Assembly (NCBI GenBank): GCA_034231615.1
Contig: CM067298.1
Coordinates: forward strand, 56,324,883 to 56,388,882
DNA length: 64,000 bases
Origin: Meghimatium bilineatum
Taxonomy: Eukaryota; Mollusca; Gastropoda; Stylommatophora; Philomycidae
Reading direction: 5' to 3'
Shown here one piece after another: positions 27,601 through 34,582 of this stretch. Position 1 is the stretch's first letter, and each line of letters opens with the position of its first letter. The notes under the pieces are model-generated. The model searched no databases, had not been told where the DNA came from, and was given only the letters and a program-made list of their open reading frames with translations. Position numbers and translations under genes: made by a program.

Positions 27601-30600
27601 GATTAAGAAAACATAACAAATACAATTTTGTTACAGCAATATAAGACTAGAATATATCAATTGAAATTAATAAATTACAGAAAAATTTACTAAATTAACC
27701 TAACCAAATTTGCTCATTTTTGTCTGTCTTTTCTTTCCCTTGTGTCTCTGGTTGATGAGAGGGCCCAAGTGCTCTTGAAACCCTAAAAGTTATGTCAAGG
27801 GTGTCAATCTAGCTAATAATTTATACATCCTGAACTGGGCAAAGCATAGAGTACAGAAAATAGACACCTCCTATCTTTCAGATTGAAAAACCATGCATTA
27901 AGCCAGCAGCTAACCCTAGAAAAAAAATCTACCTTCAAAAATATAAAAATATTTCAAACAATCAGACACTGGGAGCACAGCTAATCAGCACAACAAGGTA
28001 GAACCATCTCACCACAGAATACTTGGAACTTAAAAGGTCTAGTAAGCTGATTTTGAGGAATAATATAGCATTTCAGCTGCATACTAATAGAAAATATAAT
28101 GATTGAGTGAATCATAAAACCTTTTAATACAAGACAATATGAAATAATTAAGTTAGAACAAATTTTCATTCTGTGTCACGTGTCCACAATTTTCAATCAA
28201 GACAATCAAGAGTAGCTTTTTCTTATTTAGCTTTTATTGGACAGAAAGGAAGACCAACCAAGATGTGCCAACAAAAAAAAATGAACGTCCAGGAAGGCTG
28301 GCTTTTAAACACCACATTAAGAAGGAAGTTAGGTTGCATCCCTGAATCAGTAATGAAGTTTTGCTTATCACTGGAACCACAGCAAAAGATGTGAAAAGAT
28401 TTTTTAGTAAATGACTAGGCTACTTTATAGAAGTGCTTCTCATTTCACATTAACCCGTTCCCCAATAAGTGATTTTCCTATTACAGCCTATCACTAAAAT
28501 AAGGGAAACAACACCACCTAATTATCGATGATTTAAAAAATGAATTTTCTTTAAAACTATTTGATCACACTCAGGTTTTGCAGATCAAAAGAAAAATGAA
28601 GTCTCATATGAAACTATATGAAAAATAATTTGATACTTATATATTATTTATAATAAACTGTCAAAATCAACATAATGTAACCGGGGGGGGGGGGGGGGTT
28701 GGGGGGTTATCTCACTTTGAAGTGCTGCTTAATGAAGTAATTGAGATATTTTCTCAAATCTCCTTTTTCCCAAACAGGTTGATATTCCTGAAACAATGAA
28801 CCCATCATCTGTACTCCAATAGGCCTATGTGCCATACTCAAGCAGAATATGTATATATACCCAGAAAACAGATATTTTTAATTATGTTACATATTTGTCT
28901 CATTGGCTGCAAATTGATAAAACTCCTTGTTGACAAATAGGCTAAAGTATTCATAATCTCATCAGGATTATGTACATGCCCAACATTTTTTTCAAAATTC
29001 TTAATTTCTACTGGAGAAAATACAACACTCCGGTCAATACAGTCAACATTTGTGAAACCACAAATTAGTAGAATTTCCTTTTCGTTGTCCGAAACATTAG
29101 ACCTATCTAACAAAGAAACTTCAATGTAACTTTCCACGTCATATTAAGTATGAAAAGCAAAGATATAATGCATATTTCCATAGTAAATATGGCTGTGTCA
29201 TCAGTGTACATATGAGTGATATCCTCCATTTCGAACAAGTCTAAAACTTGGAAAAAAAGAAAAATTGCAACACAACAGTCTGATGTGATATTCTCATTCT
29301 GTAAACACAAAAAAAACAAGAAGCCTGAACTCTGCAACGGTCACTGTTTTAAATTAACCCTGGACAGACAAAAAATAGAATATAGATCTTAGCGAAACAA
29401 GAAAAAAAGTGACACTCAGTGACTCTAGTGTTCTACCAATTGAGGTGATGTGCTGTAACTAATAATCAAATGGTTAATGTATGTTCCACTAAAGCGATAA
29501 TGAGGTATTGGTGTAGTAATGTGGCATATAGGACTACATAGCAAGAATTTTACAAAGTGACTCATGATCATGTGGTGATATAAAGTATAAACAAAAGAAA
29601 ATCAAATCAAAGTAGGCCTATTTAAAAACTTCAATTATTAAGGTAAAAGAAGATTTCATGAGCCAAGAAGTAACACAAATATAATCATATTATTATAGAT
29701 AACAGTTATGCCTATTAATAATTATTTAATCTAGACCTATGTGTAACTATTTTGTAAGTCTTCTTCTGCATTCATTCTCAAACTCCTGCAGATTATCAGG
29801 ATGTAGTCCATAGAACGGAATGCGTTGTGTCATGGTTTACAGCATTGCTGCAATATCTGCGCCTTTCGGCCTGACACATCCGACTTCAGCATGGCTTTGG
29901 ATCACTGACCCTATATGGGATGGGACAGCCAACTCCATCTCATAACCTCCTTAGTCGCCTTTTATGACGTGCGTGGAAGGTAAAAAAGTGTTGCTATTCT
30001 TTGCTCCCCTTTTGAGCCCCGACAACACACGGGCGTTTGTAAGTCTATTCTGTATTACTGGTATTAGTGTGGTGCAAAAGCGGCTGGTTTTCTCCGTTTA
30101 CTACTTAACTTAAAAATTACACCCGAAACTGCTACTTCAATTAAACGGTTGAATCCTAGTTTGATTCTCCACTGTCACCTTTGTTCTATTTTTAAGGTAT
30201 TACCTGACCTTTGCAGCGTGAATAGTAGAATTTGTATTTAAAATTAAGGTATATTAATTGAAAAGGCATATTAATTTAGTATTAGTATTTACATTAGGGA
30301 TGGGTGTAAGGGTTAGGATCAGTTATAAATGAAATAATAAAGTTGTTATCAAAATTGTAATTATAAGTGTGCTTGATGTCGTTTGTCTCGGGAGATGTGA
30401 CGTCACATCCATTACTTTCGATAATTTCATTGGTGTTACACGGAAATCCGTGACAACAGTGTGCTTTTTATAGCACAAAGGTGACTTAAACTAAGATTCA
30501 ACCAATTAAACTTAGTATGAGACAGAATATTATTACCAACCATCATTACAAATTGCTGTACAGGTAGCTTACAGGTTAGGCAATATTTATCATTATGAAT

Positions 30601-30929
30601 GGCCTGCAATATTAATTTATAATAAAAGGTCTGGACCTTGGTTGCCTTAGCCTTAATAATTCAATTCCTTAGACTCAAGACTGATTTAAGATTAGTTACC
30701 ATACCTGAACGACTGCATTTACTTCCTTTATACACACAACCATGAACTCCACAATCTGATCTGCTGTGAGCACCTCATATGAGAAGTCATCTTCTTCTCT
30801 CCTTTCGTTCGTCGACGATTCTGGATGTTCCATATCCATTTGTAGCTCGTCTTCGTCATCGTTGTCTGTAAGGACATGCGAGCCATCAGACTCAGCTCCT
30901 TCCATGAAGCCATCGTCATTGTCCATCAT
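3565..30929 (-). CDS. ARIH1: Ariadne-1 type RBR E3 ubiquitin ligase (gene overview, 3' end missing)
   Basis: Nine minus-strand coding exons join in frame: 27531..27598, 23645..23729 and the others listed separately. They give about 339 codons. The product matches the ARIH1/ariadne-1 family: acidic N-terminus, UBA-like helices (about residues 49-97), RING1 starting at C140, the IBR from about C223 (motif [14 protein letters not shown]), and RING2 with GGCNHM, whose cysteine (about C311) is the family's ubiquitin-accepting residue. RBR ligases take ubiquitin from UBCH7-type E2s onto this cysteine; ARIH1 works with neddylated cullin-RING ligases. Human ARIH1 has 557 residues, so the last 200 or so, including the autoinhibitory Ariadne domain, are missing. 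I searched 1..3560 on the minus strand and did not find them, so they probably lie beyond the left edge. All splice sites are GT-AG. Introns run from 1.7 to 5.8 kb and are full of transposons. The assignment to ariadne-1 rather than ARIH2 is strong, because the core is nearly identical over long stretches. Confidence 0.95.
3757..7735 (-). mobile_element. Full-length non-LTR retrotransposon (LINE with RNase H), near-intact
   Basis: A 3979-bp element flanked by a perfect 12-bp target-site duplication, TTCTATAAATAT, at 3745-3756 and 7736-7747. It lies in ARIH1 intron 8 in the same orientation as the gene, about 60 bp upstream of the exon 9 acceptor. The 3' end carries an AGAAGAAG-type tail. The long single ORF, the short non-ORF ends and the exact duplication show a recent full-length insertion. 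It fits the I superfamily of LINEs (EN, RT, RNase H, C-terminal zinc knuckle) and lacks a separate gag-like ORF1. The exact clade is uncertain. Confidence 0.95.
3916..7566 (-). CDS. LINE polyprotein: endonuclease, reverse transcriptase, RNase H
   Basis: A 1216-codon frame from ATG at 7566. The APE-like endonuclease runs from about residue 68 (HWNAEG; QETHLS near 108; SDHRP near 275). The reverse transcriptase carries the core [10 protein letters not shown], with YADD at about 712-715. RNase H begins near 1010 (VYTDGS; later [15 protein letters not shown]). A C-terminal CxCG..H..C knuckle should follow. Compared with the second copy (15495-16157), this copy lacks 8 bp just after NTAM, between short direct repeats, so the knuckle and last 60 or so residues continue in another frame (3792-3980). 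The product nicks target DNA and copies its own RNA there. Confidence 0.93.
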   Translation of the reverse strand: MPRTKHNGNMSVSIKSYGACPVADVQAGTVPGPIPRKGPTSVTESPSQLPRGARRQGNRATGQTNKRPIKIMHWNAEGVNSKRDGYSKKLELENVLSEEQVNICCIQETHLSNNIAFKIRGYQCYRSDRKDGRKGGILTLVKNNISVCQLDVYMEGAEYQMLHLKTDSAEFHLLNYYCPNDKLLALDTIPDKERLMVCGDFNSHSQSWGYDHIDKRGEELESWQDENNLILINQPADSPTFYSRAWHTTSTPDLAFHSPGLEWNITRVVGKQLGGSDHRPVFLEIHNEFTKDSSTLTRWNLDKDINRAVSEFNRCILHAASKTIPRGAHKNYKPYWNDEKLQNEMETSRQQAENRPSQEHHNKYQQTKAKFQRAKLQARWSSWKEKTESRNLERDTRKLWKLVKQLNDEGTGRNTRITLYKDRNILTGKHAADYFADSFAEDNNIKVSPDKQQEVRENQQNIGQGEPIPEVMEAPITMRELEHAISKLKMKKSPGADGVSNEMIRNLGIAARAKLLQIFNTSWSTGNVPQAWREAIMIPLLKSGKDGNTVSNYRPISLTSCLCKTMECIINLRMQWYLESENLLVSQQAGFRQCYSTEDQATYLSQEIEDAFQEKKLVLAAWIDLRKAFDKVWKEGLLKKLRNCRVSSRMYKWVKAYLHNRRARVQLDGRKSKKVLLRHGVPQGGVLSPTLFLVYINDLVAELPHRIKVPMYADDLVIWCTEEHATVATKQIQRAIDALTLWANRWCVSINTDKCSTTLFTLSPKQKAGHIKMDGELLKEDKQPTYLGVTFDDKLTWKQHINKATTKARRKLAILRKLSGTTWGASGNILSKVYQQGIRPHLEYGSAAWCPASNTTLQDLDKVQNQALRIMLGAMKSTPIAEMQKMGRMQTLGERRDTKVLIQAEKFQCMLSHPMKERFQNLAMGRLKRSSFIHQAKRLRRQLTDLPEVDSPLRSVPEQTLWSESHGMPIYIQTHVKGILSEDKQNSVQRMTVTLSFLDEEYPQDIWVRVYTDGSAQNAVRNGGAGVYIEYLHKPRDTIRTLKGKFCNNYDAEIQAISVAAKKLLNSNSDLQPVVFLTDARSVLQALQSGKLTDLKKLLSELSYQYRVTMQWIPSHYGIPGNEKADQLAKEGAAEDQPDIPITYHQKKQMIKSIRKPQTPTQDDYHIMNRPEQVVILHLRTGHNRLRSHMYTKFKIGNTAMWTGSTECQTYTSRVF
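7749..7888 (-). mobile_element. SINE-like element B
   Basis: Matches the B copy at 14871 from the CTTCTTCTTTAGTGTTC end to ATTTGCACCAATGG. It lies directly beside the LINE's 5' target-site duplication. Confidence 0.8.
7967..8241 (-). mobile_element. SINE-like element A, diverged
   Basis: The full length is recognisable from the TTCTTCTACACTCATT end through the CTCTTATGACATACATGG block to the GGGCTCCGACAGC end. It lies in ARIH1 intron 8, upstream of the LINE. Confidence 0.75.
9196..9471 (-). mobile_element. SINE-like element A inserted in duplicated ARIH1 exon 8
   Basis: A complete A copy with short flanking repeats related to GCTATCC. The flanks are pieces of a partial second copy of ARIH1 exon 8 (9477-9507 and 9166-9192), so the element landed in a duplicated exon end. 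Confidence 0.85.
9542..9656 (-). CDS. ARIH1: ARIH1 coding exon 8 (end of IBR and helical linker)
   Basis: A 115-nt exon after a tttcag acceptor, ending at a gtaagg donor in phase 0. It encodes [20 protein letters not shown] followed by [18 protein letters not shown], almost identical to the human protein. The 3' end of this exon with its donor is partly duplicated just downstream and split by a SINE-like element (see findings). Confidence 0.96.
9800..11230 (-). mobile_element. Decayed LINE fragment
   Basis: The part up to about 10140 matches 26770-27130, whose minus strand encodes a LINE C-terminus. Further right the minus strand gives RT-like [11 protein letters not shown] near 11150. ARIH1 intron 7. 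Confidence 0.65.
12256..12362 (-). CDS. ARIH1: ARIH1 coding exon 7 (IBR domain)
   Basis: A 107-nt exon with a tttcaag acceptor and a gtaaga donor. It encodes [20 protein letters not shown], then [15 protein letters not shown], carrying four of the IBR zinc-binding cysteines. The last two bases (TG) join the first base of exon 8 to make the next cysteine. Confidence 0.95.
12640..14395 (-). mobile_element. Decayed LINE (RT and C-terminus), RTE/CR1-like group
   Basis: Several minus-strand frames line up as one LINE: a [14 protein letters not shown] segment with [16 protein letters not shown], then [19 protein letters not shown] with [11 protein letters not shown], then a C-terminus with [11 protein letters not shown]. 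The frames are broken repeatedly. It lies in ARIH1 intron 6, in sense. Confidence 0.85.
14871..15020 (-). mobile_element. SINE-like element B, reference copy
   Basis: 150 bp flanked by a repeat of TCCCCAGTA (14862-14870 and 15022-15030), which fixes the length of family B. Sense strand is minus; the tail is GAATAAGCGCTGAAGAAG. No clear pol III boxes were seen. Confidence 0.82.
15105..15430 (-). mobile_element. LINE 3' fragment (repeat shared with 1500 and 45060)
   Basis: The same block as at 1500-1762: TCTGCTAGATTGTATCTTGT, the TTCAAGTAAGGTC block and a T-rich (TTTTA)n run, ending just upstream of the truncated LINE copy. Confidence 0.6.
15495..16157 (+). mobile_element. 5'-truncated copy of the same LINE
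   Basis: The 3' part of the LINE, with a 12-bp target-site duplication, GTATCCACAAAT, at 15483-15494 and 16158-16169. An open frame (to about 16130) covers part of RNase H and the complete C-terminal knuckle ([17 protein letters not shown]). It differs from the full-length copy at only a few positions, so both are young. It lies in ARIH1 intron 6, antisense to the gene. Confidence 0.95.
16883..16949 (-). CDS. ARIH1: ARIH1 coding exon 6 (RING1-IBR linker)
   Basis: A 67-nt exon between an acag acceptor and a gtgagt donor. The first base completes a methionine from exon 5, then it reads [20 protein letters not shown] followed by VE. This matches the family segment VKLKYQHLITNSFVE. It leaves phase 0 for exon 7. 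Confidence 0.93.
17150..17368 (+). mobile_element. Old 3' fragment of the same LINE family
   Basis: A diverged match to the last 220 bp or so of the [23 protein letters not shown] in one frame, then the 3' tail before AGAAGAA. Several indels and substitutions show it is much older than the two other copies. Confidence 0.8.
18463..18705 (-). mobile_element. SINE-like element A, diverged
   Basis: A complete but old copy about 50 bp downstream (in gene sense) of the ARIH1 exon 5 donor. It shows the typical TTTGCATTCATGCTCAAAC end and the CTCTTATGACATG block. Confidence 0.75.
18758..18906 (-). CDS. ARIH1: ARIH1 coding exon 5 (rest of RING1)
   Basis: This 149-nt exon begins after a tag acceptor and ends at a gtgagt donor in phase 2. 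It encodes [20 protein letters not shown] and continues through [19 protein letters not shown], the remaining RING1 zinc ligands and the conserved linker to the IBR. A SINE-like element lies about 50 bp downstream of the donor. Confidence 0.95.
19725..20624. mobile_element. MITE, piggyBac-type (TTAA duplications), copy 2
   Basis: Same orientation and nearly the same length as copy 1, with over 90 percent identity by eye along the whole element. TTAA flanks both ends. The left end CCTTCACCAAGCC pairs with the right end CCTTTAGCAAGCC. It sits in ARIH1 intron 4. Confidence 0.88.
20625..21860. other. ARIH1 intron 4, unassigned part
   Basis: No coding exon seen. The block 21255-21720 is GC-richer than its surroundings and may be an old repeat. 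CTGCCTATGACAAGAGATAT at 20970 recurs at 22775 inside the decayed LINE. Confidence 0.5.
21884..21955 (-). CDS. ARIH1: ARIH1 coding exon 4 (start of RING1)
   Basis: A 72-nt exon with a ttcag acceptor and a gtaggt donor. It encodes [20 protein letters not shown] plus RAVE. The CEIC pair supplies the first two zinc ligands of RING1 (about C140 and C143). A second GT four bases further on would break the frame with exon 5, so the gtaggt donor is preferred. The 13-residue spacing between the first and second cysteine pairs, read across the junction with exon 5, equals that of human ARIH1. Confidence 0.9.
22430..23190 (+). mobile_element. Decayed LINE, reverse transcriptase region
   Basis: Plus-strand pieces in shifting frames match a LINE RT: a GKIFARIL-like start, then [28 protein letters not shown] and a VDNCSLNA palm motif. 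Heavily broken. ARIH1 intron 3. Confidence 0.75.
23645..23729 (-). CDS. ARIH1: ARIH1 coding exon 3 (linker between UBA-like domain and RING1)
   Basis: This 85-nt exon is bounded by a ttag acceptor and a gtaagt donor. After completing the arginine from exon 2 it encodes [20 protein letters not shown] and a short basic tail. That corresponds to the family segment RYFDGNLEKLFAECHVINP. It ends in phase 0. Confidence 0.92.
23880..24124 (-). mobile_element. SINE-like element A, diverged
   Basis: Recognised from GTGTCATGGTTTACAGCTTG, CTCCTTAGTCGTATTTTATG and CCAGCAACACC in the expected order. Located in ARIH1 intron 2. Confidence 0.75.
24740..26110 (-). mobile_element. Decayed LINE, reverse transcriptase region
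   Basis: The minus strand encodes [20 protein letters not shown] and, downstream, [10 protein letters not shown] and [15 protein letters not shown], the palm and thumb of a non-LTR RT. Multiple breaks. ARIH1 intron 2. Confidence 0.8.
26378..26392. repeat. C homopolymer
   Basis: About 13 C in a row, next to decayed sequence. Confidence 0.9.
26770..27130 (-). mobile_element. LINE C-terminal fragment
   Basis: The minus strand encodes [20 protein letters not shown] and continues, like the [10 protein letters not shown] segment near the end of many LINE ORFs. Related to 9815-10140. Confidence 0.7.
27531..27598 (-). CDS. ARIH1: ARIH1 coding exon 2 (UBA-like domain)
   Basis: This 68-nt exon lies between an AG acceptor (27600-27599) and a gtaaaa donor. 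It encodes [20 protein letters not shown] and then MER, the hallmark helix of the ariadne UBA-like domain. Phase 0 in, phase 2 out, which fits exons 1 and 3. It is too short to stand out as an ORF and was found from the protein family pattern. Confidence 0.93.
27620..28680. other. ARIH1 intron 1, unassigned part
   Basis: AT-rich, with only short stop-bounded frames on both strands. Nothing recognised. Confidence 0.5.
28682..28707. repeat. G homopolymer
   Basis: A run of about 16 G, then TT and six more G. A true length polymorphism or an assembly uncertainty. Confidence 0.9.
28711..29137 (-). other. Unassigned coding-like pieces in ARIH1 intron 1
   Basis: Two overlapping minus-strand frames look protein-like. 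One (to about 28838) reads [20 protein letters not shown] and [20 protein letters not shown]. The other ends [20 protein letters not shown] and QHFKVR before a stop, with a tttcag in front of EYQ. They do not belong to the ariadne family. They could be an unrecognised element or a nested gene; a G-run assembly stretch sits directly next to them. Confidence 0.3.
29762..30035 (-). mobile_element. SINE-like element A, full-length reference copy
   Basis: A 274-bp copy flanked by an 11-bp target-site duplication, TTTGTAAGTCT, at 29751-29761 and 30036-30046. Read on the minus strand it starts CGCCCGTGTGTTGTCGGGGC and ends in GAACGCAGAAGA-like sequence. It has no ORF and no poly(A). I could not identify a clear pol III A or B box, so 'SINE' is used loosely for a short noncoding retroposon. 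It lies in ARIH1 intron 1. Confidence 0.88.
30705..30929 (-). CDS. ARIH1: ARIH1 coding exon 1 (acidic N-terminus and start of UBA-like domain)
   Basis: The exon starts at a double ATG (30929 and 30926) and encodes 75 codons: an Asp/Glu-rich region, then [20 protein letters not shown], which matches the family's YEVLTAEQI segment. It ends in CAG before a gtatgg donor, phase 0. The first of the two ATGs was chosen only because it is upstream; either could be used. No in-frame stop was noted just upstream. Confidence 0.92.
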
Positions 30930-31200
30930 ATTCCAACAAGTGTAACGGCAACAAGCATAAGAAACCGTATTTCAAAATTACTGCAAATTTGATAGCCGCA
31001 GCTAAAAAGCTTACAAGTTACTGATTCCTAACATCTCAGTTTCATGAGTTTCTGACAGAGAAATCATCAACACTGACCAAAGAAGGTTTACGTTAGAATG
31101 AGTGACGTCACGATCGGGAAACCCCCCGAGTCCAGGACTCCTCAAATTATCCTTGCCTTTATGCGCAACATTGTGAATATGTCTGCATAGCAATATTTGA
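30930..31200 (-). promoter_or_regulatory. Presumed ARIH1 promoter and 5' UTR region
   Basis: This is the sequence immediately upstream of the ARIH1 start codon. It is richer in CpG than its surroundings around 31090-31150, and I saw no TATA box or other core element. The call rests only on position; a noncoding first exon further upstream cannot be excluded. Confidence 0.3.
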
Positions 31201-31405
31201 ATCGACTATAATGCATACAGTGTATGAAACTAGCAATTCTAGACATATGCATACACGCAGCTGCTCACTTTCAGGACACAGAAACACAAATATACTTCGA
31301 CGGAGATGACATCATCTTCGCCACGAACGGAACTCTGGGAGCAGAAAACTGGCAGCAGGATATAACTAAATGTATTTTAATTTGCACAAGATCTTTTTGT
31401 CTAGG

Positions 31406-31599
31406 ATCAAAACCATCATCAGGTGCCAAGCCGGCTGGCGAAGGCGAGCATGGCTCTCCGCAGCTCTCTGTCTACAGTATTATGTATCAATATCATTGTT
31501 GTTTCCCAGCCGTGCCAGGTTGTCAAACTGTCTAATATTTTCTCACGTTGTCTTCCTCTGTCTTTGTTGCCTTCAATCTTGCCTGTTGTGACTATGTAG
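31406..31599 (-). mobile_element. Short 5'-truncated LINE tail with long flanking duplication
   Basis: The minus strand encodes VTTGKIEGNKDRGRQREKIL, a LINE C-terminus. It is flanked by about 30 bp of direct repeat (TTTAATTTGCACAAGATCTT and following) at 31375-31405 and 31600-31632, unusually long for a target-site duplication. Confidence 0.65.
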
Positions 31600-31889
31600 T
31601 TTAATTTGCACAAGATCTTTTTTGTCTAAGGACCAAAATAAACATTTTAAGAATATATCCATTCTGAGTGCGTTCACAAATGCATGAGAATTCATTCTGG
31701 CGACTAGAATGGGGTTTTTTTTTTGTAGTTAACATTTTGATAGTGATATCTGTGCCTTTCAACCTGCCTGACAAATTGAATGAATGGGTGACAGCAATAA
31801 AGCTGTGTAGGGCCTACTTTGAACCAAATACATAAATACATATAATTACATGTAAATACATATAATTTTAAAAATATAACGCGGTTTAA

Positions 31890-32143
31890 ATAACAGTTTT
31901 ACGGAAATCAAATACTAGATGAAACAATTTGTCGTTTCGACTAAAGTTTCTTTAACAAATAAACAATTAACAATTGTACTGTAATCTCCTATTCATTTTT
32001 TTACTTACTTTACTGCAGAATTCGTTTTGTCGTTTTCGTGTTTGCCCTTTATATTGGTATTTGTGTTTGTCAATATTTTGATGAAGACATGTGGATCGAA
32101 ATATTGATGTGTTCTAACTTGTATTTGCCTTACGTAAAATTGT
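31890..32143. mobile_element. Older palindromic Penelope-like piece
   Basis: The two ends (TTTTACGGAAATCAAATAC and, reversed, TTTTACGTAAGGCAAATAC) match with many differences. Inside each arm is a motif ending TCGAAAC or TCGAAAT after a short stem. It resembles the two younger palindromes. Confidence 0.55.
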
Positions 32144-32437
32144 TACATAGGCCTAACCCTTCTATGGGCCTACACTTTTTTTAAAATATAAAATCTATAT
32201 AATATATTGACCTATTCCGTAGTTAAGACTTTTAGTTCTAGGAACTTGATCAAAAGACGAGCCAAAACCCCTAGCGATTTTTCACAAAAAGATCTTCAAA
32301 TTGTTCACTAAGTTGAAGATCTGGTACTCGAAAACGCACGAATGACTTTTTTAAAGTAACCCTGTCCCCTTATGAAGAAAATATATACGTCCCTGTATTG
32401 ACTTAGCACATTCAACATTAACATGATATTGTTGGTA

Positions 32438-32500
32438 ACTCTCTCACTCTCTCTCTCTCTCTTTCTGTCTCTCTCTCTGTCTCTCTATCTCTCTTTCCTA
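32438..32500. repeat. (CT)n microsatellite
   Basis: CT-rich, with a few TT, GT and AT interruptions. Confidence 0.95.
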
Positions 32501-32649
32501 AGAATCAGGTAATTAACTTCACATCAGGGCAGTAGGTAATACTGTGGTAAAACGTGGGGTGGGGGTTTCCACTAAAGTAAACTAATCACTTCCTTTTTCG
32601 AGAATTTTGCAGATTTATTCTTGGGGAAATAGCTATGGGGTAGGGTTTA

Positions 32650-32815
32650 CTGCGATTTATTAGCTTCGTAACATTAAATAGCATATTCTATTTTCCGAAG
32701 GAGGGGACTGAGCCTCTCAAATATATCCTAATATATACAGCCTTGCTTTACACCCTATCCGTCTTAGTCGCCTCTTACACCATGTGTATCAGCTTACAAT
32801 GCCACTATTCTTCAC
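32650..32815 (-). mobile_element. SINE-like fragment carrying the CTTAGTCGCCTCTTAC block
   Basis: Only this block and the following CCACTATTCTTC match element A. The remainder differs, so this may be a relative of A sharing a central domain. Confidence 0.4.
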
Positions 32816-32853
32816 TAAATATTACTTATTATATGTAATATGATAATATGTAC

Positions 32854-33778
32854 TTATTACGCAAAACTGAAATCCAACAGGTAGATCCAGGAATATGGTA
32901 ATAAAGTTTTGCTAATACTTAATATACACATAAGACACACAAATCGGCGTTTCGACAAAAAGGCCTTTATCAAGATAAACATTGAAACAAAATTACAACA
33001 TATAACAGAAAACGAACAGTGATGACATCGACGGTCACATTGGTATGAGTAGTATGGATTGACCGGAAGAGGCGAAATGACACAGGACAAGGAAAATACA
33101 AAAATGACAACAAACATGTGACACAGAAACTATGCATCGACGAAATTCATACATGTTTTAGACGATCATTAATGCCGTCGGGTTTAAGAGTGCCATATTG
33201 GTAAATGTAGCGGTTCTCCAGCGCCAGACAGGCCCGGTCGTCAGAGAAGCACGACTTAATGGCCGTAACCTGAATGTCATGGGCGCCCCGATGGACCGTG
33301 CCATTGAAGTGGACGTGAACAGGCAAACAACAATGGCTTTTTATACTATACAGATGTTCGCAGAATCGGTCTGGAAGCCTCCTTTAAGTTTCACCTATAT
33401 ATGTCATGACGCAACGTTGCATATGATGGCATAGATGACGTTGCGGGACACATATATGACGCTCTCCTCAATGGTGAAGGTGGCTTTAGGGAATCTGACA
33501 GACCGGATCTGGGTGACATAGGCACAAGTGTAGTTGCTGTGTTTGCATCTGATGGTGCCAAAACGATTAGGAACGTCAGGCTATAGGTGAATCCGGACCA
33601 GTAGATCCCTGATGTTCTTGTCACGTCTGTAAACAACAAGAGGGGGGTTGTAGAACACTTCCGGCGTCTCGGGGTCAGACTGGAGAAGAGGAAGGTAACG
33701 AAGCAGGACATGGCGAACGGCAACGCTATGGGAGTGTAAAGTGAGAACAAGCTTAGTCCGGTTAGACGAGGAAAACTG

Positions 33779-33818
<40 letters not shown>

Positions 33819-33830
33819 CATATATAAAAA
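32854..33830 (-). mobile_element. Penelope-like element, 3' part (old, broken)
   Basis: The minus strand encodes a decayed Penelope-type C-terminus with a linker like NPPLVVYRRDKNIRDLL and GIY-YIG-type motifs around NVIYAIIC. Its end holds CTTGATAAAGGCC and TGTCGAAACG and finishes near TTTTGCGTAA. Only the 3' portion remains, with several breaks, so it is an old copy. A (CA)n microsatellite marks its other edge. Confidence 0.75.
33779..33815. repeat. (TA)n(CA)n microsatellite
   Basis: TATATATATA followed by about 12 CA units at the edge of the Penelope-like piece. Confidence 0.95.
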
Positions 33831-33879
33831 GCATAATGAATATATCCTGAAGGAGTTAATTTAAAAAAGAGATGCTTAC

Positions 33880-34165
33880 CCGCATCAGAAAAAGACAGTC
33901 TACATTTTTGGACACATCATGAAAAGAAGAAACATGGAAAACAGTGTAGCAACAGGTAAGTTGAAGAGCAAAAAGGGCAGGGGAAGACCAAGTGAGATTA
34001 TGCTTGACAAACTAGCATTGTGGCACAGGAGAATATCGGTATCGGAAATGATTGACAGTACACGAAATAGAAGGATGTAGCAAAACATGTGAACCCACGC
34101 CACATGACATGCACGGTAAAAAGAAGGTGTAATTTAGGAGGTAGGCCACGAAGAAGAAGAACGTA
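33880..34165 (+). mobile_element. LINE 3' end fragment
   Basis: The plus strand reads VYIFGHIMKRRNMENSVATG then KLKSKKGRGRPSEIMLD, the same C-terminus type as 31406-31599 but a different copy. It ends in GAAGAAGAAGAA. Confidence 0.7.
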
Positions 34166-34478
34166 ATATATCAAAGACCACCTGCTCATAGAAGCAAGTA
34201 GATTAAATCAATATTGACTGGCGTTTCTATAGGCTGTGGTAATTGCTACATCATGTCTAGAATAGGCATAATCTACCAGATATGGTGAATTTTTATGTTC
34301 TATTTTCATACGGCAGTGAGACTTAAATCTCGGAAATCACTGCATATTGGCATTTGCGTAAACATAAAAGAATCATGACTACTATCCTTTTTTTATCTAC
34401 ATTGTCAAGATCCATGTGTTTCTGGAGTAGGCAGATTTGTTATGCGTTTCGTATATTATGCTTGATTCTAGATGAGAA

Positions 34479-34479
<1 letters not shown>

Positions 34480-34515
<36 letters not shown>
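34480..34515. repeat. (CA)n(TA)n microsatellite
   Basis: CA units followed by about 12 TA units. Confidence 0.95.
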
Positions 34516-34582
34516 CTCTCCTTGCCGTTCCGTCAGCCACATAAACGTTAATAAGCTCAGTGTCTCAGTAAGTTGCTGATTT

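Noticed and set aside
33391-33834. Signal-peptide or membrane-protein-like frame next to the CA repeat
   Set aside because: The valine/cysteine run is only the translated (CA)n repeat, and the rest is an out-of-frame reading of the Penelope-like remnant.
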